Shown in pieces: positions 57,722 to 64,000 of a DNA stretch of 64,000 nucleotides. The notes beneath the pieces are model-generated. The model did no database searches and was not told the origin of the DNA. It was given only the letters and a program-made list of their open reading frames with translations. This stretch comes from DATEOR01 sp963841425 (lineage in GTDB: Bacteria; Actinomycetota; Thermoleophilia; Gaiellales; Gaiellaceae): contig CAWJCL010000005.1 in NCBI GenBank assembly GCA_963841425.1, positions 1 through 64,000 of the forward strand, written 5' to 3'. Position 1 is the stretch's first letter, and each line of letters starts with the position of its first letter. Made by a program: the position numbers and the translations under genes.

Positions 57722-58551
57722 CAGTGAGCAGCACTTCTTAGCACGAGGCGGGTCGCTTCCGGGCGCGCGAGGAAGCGAAACGGCACGAAGCTCGTCCCGA
57801 GGCCGCGCGAGACGTGCAGCACCCCGGCCGGGGTCTGGTGCAGCCCCTCCCAGTGCTGCGCGCGCAGATGCTCGAGCCGCACCTTGCCGCGAGGCGTCGG
57901 GATGCAGATCTGGCCGCCGTGCAGATGGCCGGCGAGGACGAGCTGAAATGTGCCCGGGGGGAGGTAGCGGATGACATCCGGGAAGTGGAAGAGCAGGATG
58001 CGGAGGTCAGCCGTCGGGTCGGCCAGCTTCGCAAGACTGCTCCAGTTCGGGCCGAGGCTCTGATCGCCTCCGACGATCTGCACCGACTTTCCGTTCACCG
58101 TACGGAGAACCGACTCGTTTTCGAGGAGCACTGCGCCCGCGTTCTCGACAACCGAGGCGTCCGTCGGCTGCGAGAACGGGTCGCGCGTGACTTCGACGTC
58201 GTGGTTTCCGAGGACCGCGAAGACGCCGAGGCGCGGCTCGAGCGCCGCGACCGCCGCCTCGAGCCGCGGTTCTCCGCGTGGCCGGGAAAGGAGGTCTCCC
58301 GTGATCGCGACGATGTCGCACGGTTTCTCCGACGCCCAGCGAACCGCACGCTCGAGCGCACGGCGGTTGAAGGAGATCGTCCCCAGGTGGAAGTCGGACA
58401 CGTGGACGATCGTGAGACCCTCGAGCTCGTCCGGCAGGTGGGGCAGACCGACTTCGAGCTCGCGGAGCTCCACCCACTGGGACTCGAAGAGCGACCAGCC
58501 GAGAACGCCCGCCGCGGCTGTGCCCGCGACGGCGGCAGCACGCCGGACCAC
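57721..58551 (-). CDS. membrane-anchored metallophosphoesterase
   Basis: A 276-residue calcineurin-like phosphoesterase with an N-terminal anchor (AAAVAGTAAAGVLGWSLFES). Metal motifs: HVSDFHLG, ITGDLLSR, LGNHDVEV, then LAGHLHGGQI, and LGTSFVPFRFLARPEATRLVLR. It resembles YkuE/YaeI-type membrane-linked phosphodiesterases. Substrate unknown. Preceded by a short membrane gene on the same strand. Confidence 0.9.
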   Translation of the reverse strand: MVRRAAAVAGTAAAGVLGWSLFESQWVELRELEVGLPHLPDELEGLTIVHVSDFHLGTISFNRRALERAVRWASEKPCDIVAITGDLLSRPRGEPRLEAAVAALEPRLGVFAVLGNHDVEVTRDPFSQPTDASVVENAGAVLLENESVLRTVNGKSVQIVGGDQSLGPNWSSLAKLADPTADLRILLFHFPDVIRYLPPGTFQLVLAGHLHGGQICIPTPRGKVRLEHLRAQHWEGLHQTPAGVLHVSRGLGTSFVPFRFLARPEATRLVLRSAAH

Positions 58552-58554
58552 GCC

Positions 58555-58749
58555 CTATCCCTCCTGCGAGCGGATGCTCTCGCGAAGCCGGGCCCGCGCG
58601 GCCTCGATCTCGCGCCGAAGCTCCTCGGTGCGCTCGCGGCCGCCGTTCGTCCTCGGCCCGCCACGCCCGCGCATGCGACCGAACACGGCCGCGGCGGCAG
58701 CGGCGAGAGCCGCCACAGCCGCAACGAGGAGGAGGAACCTGCGAAACAT
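58555..58749 (-). CDS. small single-span membrane protein
   Basis: A 64-residue protein: basic start MFRRFLLLVAAVAALAAAAAAVFG (membrane span), Arg/Gly linker, and a C-terminal helix ERTEELRREIEAARARLRESIRSQEG likely to form a coiled coil. Function unknown; 3 bp before the phosphoesterase start, so cotranslated. Confidence 0.75.
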   Translation of the reverse strand: MFRRFLLLVAAVAALAAAAAAVFGRMRGRGGPRTNGGRERTEELRREIEAARARLRESIRSQEG

Positions 58750-58762
58750 CGGAGCGATTCTA

Positions 58763-58812
58763 GAAAAAGAGCTCCGGCCTGGTCCTCGAGCGGGTCAAGA
58801 GAACCAGGCCGG
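58763..58812 (-). terminator. intrinsic terminator of the LD-carboxypeptidase gene
   Basis: On the minus strand CCGGCCTGGT pairs perfectly with ACCAGGCCGG (18-nt loop) and is followed by AGCTCTTTTTCT. Confidence 0.75.
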
Positions 58813-58873
58813 AAATGCCCCTCCGGTAAGAGAGAGTCACTCGCCGGCCGAAAACCTGCGCGACTTCCGTCGC

Positions 58874-58892
58874 AAGTAACAGTCTGTTACTT
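58874..58892. repeat. perfect 19-bp palindrome, copy 3
   Basis: AAGTAACAGTCTGTTACTT, identical to copy 1. It overlaps the stop codon of the LD-carboxypeptidase gene and precedes that gene's terminator. Confidence 0.85.
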
Positions 58893-59841
58893 AGTCGGAG
58901 AGTGCGGGCTCGTCGATCGCGAGCGTCCTCGAGTCGGCGTCCAGCGTTGCCTCCACGCCGAGCGGAAGCGTCGCGAGCGATGTGCCGTGGCCGAGCGGGA
59001 GGTTGTAGAGCACAGGGACGCCGAGGCCGCCCAGGCGCCCCGTGAGGACCTCCTCGAGGGTCTTCGAGCGCGGCGCGGACGTGAAGTTGAACCACTCGCA
59101 GCCTGCGAGCTCGCCGACGACGATGCCGCGCACCTTCTCGAACTTTCCCAGCTGGTCGAGGTAGAGGAGCGCGCGATCGATCTGGATCGGCGCGCTGCCC
59201 GAGTCCTCGAAGAAGAAGATCGCACCGTCCAGGTCGGGCTCCCAGAATGTGCCGATGGTGAAGATGAAGTCGAGGAGGCAGCCGCCGACGAGCCGCCCGC
59301 TCGCCTTCCCGCCCGCGATCGACACGACGGTGAGCCGCTCCGAGTCCTCCGGCACGGGGCCGGTGGTCTCGCCGCACAGCACCCGCAAGAGGCGCTCGCT
59401 GGTGAAGCTCGGCGGCGACGGCTGCCCGAACATCGTCAGGCTCGGCCCGTAGAACGTCGCGAGCCCGGCGCGGGCCAGGAGCGCGGCGTGGAGCGCGGTG
59501 ATGTCGGAGAGGCCGACGAACGCCTTCGGCGTCTTCTTGATCGCCTCGAAGTCGAGTAGGGGAATCGTCTGCGCGGAGCCGTAGCCGCCGCGCATGGTCT
59601 GGACGACGTCGATCTCGGGATCGGCGAAGGCGGCCTGCAGGTCGGCCGCGCGCACCTCGGGGCTGCCTCCGTGCCAGTCGTCGCGTTCGAGCGCGCTCGG
59701 CATGAGCTTCACGCGGTAGCCCTGCGACTCCCACCAGGCGATGCCTCGCTCGACGTCGGCCCGAGTCTCGGGCGGGCTGCCCGGAGTGACGACGCCGATC
59801 GTCGAGCCGGGCGGCGCCGGACGACCGACCAGCGCGGACAT
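58891..59841 (-). CDS. LD-carboxypeptidase (LdcA/MccF, S66 family)
   Basis: A 316-residue serine carboxypeptidase. N-terminal IGVVTPGSPPE and DVVQTMRGGYGSAQTIPLLDF (RGGYG motif), nucleophile in VGLSDITALHAALL, and C-terminal GHGTSLATLPLGVEATLDAD with the active His. It cleaves the L-Lys/DAP-D-Ala bond of muropeptides in cell-wall recycling, or detoxifies microcin-like adducts. Confidence 0.92.
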   Translation of the reverse strand: MSALVGRPAPPGSTIGVVTPGSPPETRADVERGIAWWESQGYRVKLMPSALERDDWHGGSPEVRAADLQAAFADPEIDVVQTMRGGYGSAQTIPLLDFEAIKKTPKAFVGLSDITALHAALLARAGLATFYGPSLTMFGQPSPPSFTSERLLRVLCGETTGPVPEDSERLTVVSIAGGKASGRLVGGCLLDFIFTIGTFWEPDLDGAIFFFEDSGSAPIQIDRALLYLDQLGKFEKVRGIVVGELAGCEWFNFTSAPRSKTLEEVLTGRLGGLGVPVLYNLPLGHGTSLATLPLGVEATLDADSRTLAIDEPALSD

Positions 59842-59845
59842 CGGC

Positions 59846-60731
59846 CTAGGGAGCTTCCAGCTTCTCGAGAACCGGATCGACGGGGACGACGTGCCGCCGG
59901 AACTTGAGCTCCGAGTCGTCGAGGCCGGCCGCGACGCCGATCAGCTGCGAGAGATGGAGGATCGGCATCTGGTAGCTCTTGCCGGTCGACGCCTCGAGCT
60001 TCTGCTGCCACGCGTCCAGCGAGAGATGGCAGAGCGGGCACGGCGTCACCATCGCGTCGGCCCCGGCCTCGAGCGACTGCTCGATCGGTTGGATCAGCTC
60101 ACCGAGCGCGAGCTCCTCGCGGGCCTGGATGATCGGGAAGCCACAGCACTTGATCTTCGCTGGGTAGTCGACCGCCTCGCCGCCGCAGGCCTCGATGATT
60201 GCCTCGAGCGACCACGGGCGGTCAGGGTCCTCGAAGCCCATGAGCTTCGAGGGACGCAGGATCTGGCAGCCGTAGAAGGGCGCGACCTTGAGTCCTTTGA
60301 GCCCTTTGTGCGCGACTTCCTTGAGCTTCTCGTAGCCTTCGCCGTCGGCGATCAGCCACAGAAGATGCTTGACCTCGACTCCGCCCGAGTAGCGCGGCGC
60401 GCCCACGGTCTCGAGGTTGTCGCTCACCCGCTCGCGAAGCGCATCGTCATTCTGGAGTTGGAAATTCGCCTGTCTCAGGTTGAGCGTGCAGACGTTGCAG
60501 ATCGTCATCAAGCGTGTCCGCGCCTGTGGCCTCGGCGTACGCGAGGATGCGCGCGTTGAGGTGGAGGTAGTAGTCGGGCTCGGCCTCGTGGATGTCGCCG
60601 GCGCCGCAGCACGTGACCGAGTCGAGCTCCTCGAGCTCGATCCCCAGTTTCGGCGCGAGTGCCTGCGTCGAACTGTCGAGCTCCTTCGCCGAGAGCGACG
60701 CGAGGCAGCCCTTGTAGTAGGCGACCCTCAT
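59846..60731 (-). pseudogene. HdrB/SdhE-like CCG-domain protein, frameshifted
   Basis: From ATG 60731 the frame reads MRVAYYKGCLASLSAKELDS, then VTCCGAGDIHEAEPDYYLHLNARILAYAEATGADTL, and goes out of frame at an extra A near 60510-60511. The next frame continues MTICNVCTLNLRQANFQLQN, GVEVKHLLWLI, FYGCQILRPSKLMGFEDP, IKCCGFPIIQAREELAL and TPCPLCHLSLDAWQQ. Two CCG domains make it the cysteine-rich membrane-associating subunit of class-E succinate dehydrogenase / methylmenaquinol:fumarate reductase. Without the extra base the gene would be intact, about 294 residues. Overlaps sdhB by 4 bp. Confidence 0.85.
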
Positions 60732-61801
60732 CCCTCGGCCCTCGGAGGAGGCTCGCCGGGTGTGATCTCCGGCGCGTCGCGGCGCGCGCCTCCGTGGTCC
60801 GTGTGCTCGATGCGCGCGAGGGCTCGCTCCCCCTGGACGATTCCGGCGGCGCCGCGCAGCCCGCGCGTGCGGACGACGTCGTAGAGCGCCCGGGCCTCCT
60901 GCACGTTCTCCGCCACGTGCGGCGGGAACGGAGGCGGCACCTTTCCCCGCCGGGCGAGCGAGAGCGCGAACTTCGTCTGCTGGATCGCGGAGACGACGCC
61001 CTGCGTCTTGGGAACGAGCTCCGTTTCGCGGAGCCAACCGGTCGTGCGGGCGGAGTGGACGAACCAGTTCGCGTGCTTCGCGCCCATGTCGCGGTCGATC
61101 CCTTCGGCGATCGACTCGGCGCCGAGCTTCGCGATCGCGTCGCGCGGGTCGACGCCCTTGGGGCAGCGCTCGTTGCAGAAATAGCAACGCGTGCAGTCCC
61201 AGATCCCGTGCTCGTCGTTGTAGTCCTCGAGCCGCTCGACCTTCATCCGGTCGCGCGGGTCGCCGACGAAGCGAAAGCCCTTCGCAAGCGCGGCCGGCCC
61301 GAAAAACTCGGGGTCCGACTCCATCGAGTTGCATTCGGAGACGCAGCAGCCGCACATGATGCAGAGGGACTCCTTGTGGATGGGGTTCATCTCCTCCTGG
61401 GAGTGAATGAACTCCTTCTCCGGGATCTCCCCGTAGCCCGTCTCGAGCCAGGGCTTCATGTTGCGGATCTTCGTCCAGAAGGGCGACATGTCGACGACCA
61501 GGTCCTTGAGAACGGGCATGTTCCCCATCGCCGAGATCACCGGCACGTGCCCGCTCTCGACGATCGGCTTCATGCGCTCCTTGCAGGCGAGAATGGCGCG
61601 GCCGTCCATCCGCATCCCGCAGGAGCCGCAGATCATCATGCGGCAGCTCTTGCGGTAGGCGAGCGACCCGTCGACCTGGTCCTTGACGATGTCGAGCACG
61701 TCCAGGAGGCAGGCCCACTCCGGGGCGTCGACCTCGTAGGTCTTGAGCTCCCGCTCGCCCGAGTCGGGATCGTACCTCCAGATCTTGAGAGCGACGTCCA
61801 C
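60728..61801 (-). CDS. sdhB: succinate dehydrogenase/fumarate reductase iron-sulfur subunit
   Basis: A 357-residue subunit, about 100 longer than the classical SdhB. [2Fe-2S] motif CRMMICGSCGMRMDGRAILAC; [4Fe-4S]/[3Fe-4S] cysteines in CIMCGCCVSECNSM and CTRCYFCNERCPKGVDP. The long C-terminal tail fits class-E complexes that use an HdrB-like protein instead of haem-bearing SdhC/D. It transfers electrons between succinate and (mena)quinone. Starts 8 bp after the lipoprotein gene. Confidence 0.94.
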   Translation of the reverse strand: MDVALKIWRYDPDSGERELKTYEVDAPEWACLLDVLDIVKDQVDGSLAYRKSCRMMICGSCGMRMDGRAILACKERMKPIVESGHVPVISAMGNMPVLKDLVVDMSPFWTKIRNMKPWLETGYGEIPEKEFIHSQEEMNPIHKESLCIMCGCCVSECNSMESDPEFFGPAALAKGFRFVGDPRDRMKVERLEDYNDEHGIWDCTRCYFCNERCPKGVDPRDAIAKLGAESIAEGIDRDMGAKHANWFVHSARTTGWLRETELVPKTQGVVSAIQQTKFALSLARRGKVPPPFPPHVAENVQEARALYDVVRTRGLRGAAGIVQGERALARIEHTDHGGARRDAPEITPGEPPPRAEG

Positions 61802-61808
61802 AGGCCTC

Positions 61809-62618
61809 CTAGCTCTGTCCGATCAGGTCCGAGAAGTCGACCACCTCGTCGGCCGGCGGCTCCTCGACAGAGACATCCGTTCCGAAGTCGTAGAGGTCGG
61901 TCGTCATGGTCATGTTGATCGGGAACCCCGAGCTGTTGCCCTCGAGCGTCTGCTTCATCCGGCGCACGAACCCGTTGTCGTCGATCCAGACCTCGACCGG
62001 AACGCGACTGATCCCGCTCTGCTGGAGGAACTGGTCGAGTTGCGTCTTCAGCTCGGGATCCTTTGCGGCGAGGCTCTGCATGTCGACGACTCCGGTGTAA
62101 TGCGTCGTCGCCACACCGCGCACGTCCTCGGTGCCAACCGCCTGGACGTCCGACGCACCGCGGAGAAAATCAAGTCCCTGCGAGGGATCCGATGTCCCGG
62201 CCTGCATGAGCTGGCCGACATCGAACCCCTCCGCCTGCCCGAGCTTCTCGATGTCCATCTTGACCCAGGTCTTGCCGGTGGGGAGCGGGGCGATCTCGGG
62301 CGGAAGGTGCATGTAGACAACAGGGAACGCGAAGACCATCTCCATGTCGATGTCCTGGCCGCCCAGGGTCGTCGTGTACGAAATGCGGCCTTGCTTCTTG
62401 GCACCGTCGAACTCACCGGTGCCGGACATGTCCACAGACTGCCCCGCCAGCTCCATAGTCCCCGTGATGTCGGCCCTGTAGGTGCCGGCGTTGTTCGTCT
62501 TCGACGCGGCGAGGACGATCGCGTCCTGCGGCGCTTGGGTCGCAGCGGGCTCGGAGCCGCCGCACGCCGAAGCAGCAAGGGCCAGCACGAGCGCGAGAAG
62601 AATTCCCAGACCCCGCAT
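61809..62618 (-). CDS. LppX/LprG-like lipoprotein
   Basis: A 269-residue lipoprotein with lipobox ASACG (LALAASACGGSEP). The body is a half-barrel-like alternation (YRADITGTMELAGQSVDMSGTGEFDGAKKQGRISYTTTLGGQDIDMEMVF .. VPVEVWIDDNGFVRRMKQTLEGNS), typical of LppX/LprG-type or DUF1396-type lipid-binding lipoproteins. Its ATG overlaps the sdhA stop (TAATG), and it sits between sdhA and sdhB, which is unusual for a lipoprotein. Confidence 0.82.
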   Translation of the reverse strand: MRGLGILLALVLALAASACGGSEPAATQAPQDAIVLAASKTNNAGTYRADITGTMELAGQSVDMSGTGEFDGAKKQGRISYTTTLGGQDIDMEMVFAFPVVYMHLPPEIAPLPTGKTWVKMDIEKLGQAEGFDVGQLMQAGTSDPSQGLDFLRGASDVQAVGTEDVRGVATTHYTGVVDMQSLAAKDPELKTQLDQFLQQSGISRVPVEVWIDDNGFVRRMKQTLEGNSSGFPINMTMTTDLYDFGTDVSVEEPPADEVVDFSDLIGQS

Positions 62619-64000
62619 TAGTACGTCCTTTCCTGAGGCTGCCACTTCGTCATGCGCACGGGATCCCATGAAAGCTCGGGCCGGCCGTCTCTCCATGCCA
62701 CCAGCGTATGTCGTAGGAAGTTCTCGTCGTCGCGGTCGGGGAAGTCATAGGGACGCGCATGCGCGCCACGGCTCTCTTTCCGCGCGAGCCCGGCCTCGAT
62801 CATGCACGAGGCGAGCTGGAGGAGGAAGCCGAGCTCCAGGGCCTGCGTCAGGTCGTTGTTGAAGACATCGCTCTTGTCGTCGACGACGACGCGCTCGTAG
62901 CGCTCGGCGAGCCCGGCGATGATCTTGCCCTCGCGGCGCATCTGGTCCTCGCGGCGGAAGACCCCGAAGTTCTCGTGCATCGTCTGCGCCATCTCGTCGC
63001 GGATCGCATGCGGCCGCTCGCCGTCGGTGCGCTCGAGGAGTGCGTCGAGCTCCCGCTTCGCGTCGGACTCGGCCGCTTCCGGGACAGTGACGGTGGTGTG
63101 CGAGAGCGCCCAATCGGCCGCGGCCCGGCCGGCGCGCTTACCGAAGGTGATGGTCTCCATAAGCGCGTTCCCGCCGAGGCGGTTCGCGCCGTGGACGGAG
63201 ACGCATGCGCATTCCCCGGCGGAGTAGAGGCCCTCGAGCACCGTCTTGCCATTGAGGTCCGTTTCGACCCCGCCCATGTGATAGTGGGCGCCCGGCCGGA
63301 CCGGGATCGGGTCGTGGATCGGGTCGACGCCGGCGAACACCATCGAGAGCTCCCGCGTCCCGTGCAGCCGCTCGAGGATCTTCTCCGCGCCGAGGTGGCG
63401 CAGGTCGAGAAGGACGTTGCCGTCCACGCCGCGGCCCTCGTCGATCTCCGTCTGCTCCGCACGCGAGATGACATCGCGGCTCGCGAGCTCCATCGCGTTC
63501 GGCGCGTATCGCTCGAGGAAGCGCTCGCCGTCCCCGTTCAGGAGGTAGGCACCCTCCCCGCGGCAGCCTTCCGTGATGAGCACTCCCGTAGGCGACAAGG
63601 TCGTCGGGTGGAACTGCATCATCTCCATGTCCTTGAGCGGCACGCCGAGCCGGAGGGCCATCGCCATCCCGTCGCCCGTGCAGGCGTAGGCGTTCGTCGT
63701 CCCGGAGTAGAGCCGCCCCGCCCCGCCCGTCGCGAGGATCACGGTCTTCGCGCCGATCGTGCGCAGGCCGCCGTTCAGGAGGTCCCAGCAGATGACGCCC
63801 TGGCAGCGGTTCTCGTGCTCGACGAGCTGCCACGCGAAGTACTCCTCGTAGACCATGAGGTCGCGCTTCATCACCTGCTCGTAGAGGACATGGACGAGGA
63901 CGTGGCCGGTGATGTCGGCGGCGTACGCGGTACGCGGCTCGCCGGCGGCGCCGAACGGCCGCTGCGCGATCCGTCCGTCCTCGGTGCGCGAGAACACCGC
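62618..64000 (-). CDS. sdhA: succinate dehydrogenase/fumarate reductase flavoprotein subunit (partial)
   Basis: The C-terminal 460 residues of SdhA/FrdA; the FAD-binding N-terminus is cut by the right edge. Visible: ILATGGAGRLYSGTTNAYACTGDGMAMALRLG, MEMMQFHPTTLSPTGVLITEGCRGEGAYLLN, substrate Arg/His in GAHYHMGGVETDLNGKTVLEGLYSAGECACVSVHGANRLGGNAL, and a C-terminal TFVAWRDG-type end (VAWRDGRPELSW). Oxidises succinate or reduces fumarate. First in the leftward sdhA-lipoprotein-sdhB-hdrB run. Confidence 0.95.
   Translation of the reverse strand, partial: AVFSRTEDGRIAQRPFGAAGEPRTAYAADITGHVLVHVLYEQVMKRDLMVYEEYFAWQLVEHENRCQGVICWDLLNGGLRTIGAKTVILATGGAGRLYSGTTNAYACTGDGMAMALRLGVPLKDMEMMQFHPTTLSPTGVLITEGCRGEGAYLLNGDGERFLERYAPNAMELASRDVISRAEQTEIDEGRGVDGNVLLDLRHLGAEKILERLHGTRELSMVFAGVDPIHDPIPVRPGAHYHMGGVETDLNGKTVLEGLYSAGECACVSVHGANRLGGNALMETITFGKRAGRAAADWALSHTTVTVPEAAESDAKRELDALLERTDGERPHAIRDEMAQTMHENFGVFRREDQMRREGKIIAGLAERYERVVVDDKSDVFNNDLTQALELGFLLQLASCMIEAGLARKESRGAHARPYDFPDRDDENFLRHTLVAWRDGRPELSWDPVRMTKWQPQERTY

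Noticed and set aside
57814..59559. Long rightward frame of 581 codons
   Set aside because: It is antisense to three well-recognised leftward genes and has the Arg/Glu-rich composition of shadow frames in GC-rich DNA.
1..64000. CRISPR arrays, insertion sequences or phage genes
   Set aside because: No regularly spaced repeat array, transposase, integrase or phage structural gene was seen; the att-like repeat and dispersed repeats are the only traces of mobility.

Overview
The window is a GC-rich, gene-dense stretch with short intergenic gaps, many GTG starts and many 4-bp stop/start overlaps (ATGA, GTGA). This suggests an actinobacterium. The PspA-PspAA/PspAB-HtpX set, a class-E-like succinate dehydrogenase with an HdrB-like subunit, secreted proteins with D-[IV]-K-[DN]-[GN]-[ST]-[LI] repeats and a large SRP RNA upstream of dnaX point towards the deep-branching class Thermoleophilia. 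That placement is inference, because no rRNA or phylogenetic marker was compared.

1-9.2 kb: tRNA-Ala, a small thioredoxin-fold protein, a pair of zinc alcohol dehydrogenase homologues, a winged-helix protein, an O-methyltransferase/metallo-hydrolase pair, then an envelope-stress block: pspA-pspAA-NlpC/P60, a second NlpC/P60 gene, and the opposing htpX-pspAB pair. 9.2-18.3 kb: membrane protein, cytochrome c, HAD phosphatase, serS and proline dehydrogenase in one run; tRNA-Ser(UGA); a sigma-70 factor; and a radical SAM/DUF72 pair behind a LexA-type operator. 18.3-25.4 kb: a His-rich exported protein, a hydrolase, an AhpD-like gene with an in-frame TGA at the second redox cysteine (probable selenoprotein), a coiled-coil/flavin reductase/HAD run, fabF, and a convergent LigC-like ligase/LigD-like polymerase pair.

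25.4-36.7 kb is the most accessory part: tRNA-Ser(GCU), tRNA-Ser(CGA) and tRNA-Ser(GGA), gene remnants, small membrane proteins, an operon of two ferritin-like proteins, an L,D-transpeptidase and coiled-coil membrane proteins, a frameshifted DUF4234 gene, DNA-repair and HAD genes, and an attachment-site-like duplication of a tRNA 3' end. 37-48 kb: a second cytochrome c diverging from uppP, a lysyl-oxidase-like lipoprotein, MscS channel, TauE/SafE exporter, UspA, adenylate cyclase, a decayed VOC gene and a flippase-like membrane protein. 48-64 kb: a decayed segment with dispersed repeats, tRNA-Val, a trehalose-synthase-like GH13 enzyme, then a conserved core (SRP RNA, dnaX, ybaB, recR, lysC, asd) and a leftward block with acetyltransferase, phosphoesterase, LD-carboxypeptidase and sdhA-lipoprotein-sdhB-hdrB; sdhA runs off the right edge.

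The observations most worth testing are: the candidate Sec-containing AhpD protein; a set of genes with no ATG/GTG/TTG start that look CTG-initiated, two in CTGA overlaps; a perfect palindrome in the 3' regions of peptidoglycan hydrolase genes; a LexA-type box on a possibly leaderless radical SAM/DUF72 operon; a shared leader in front of two unrelated small genes; and all four tRNA-Ser isoacceptors plus serS within 24 kb.
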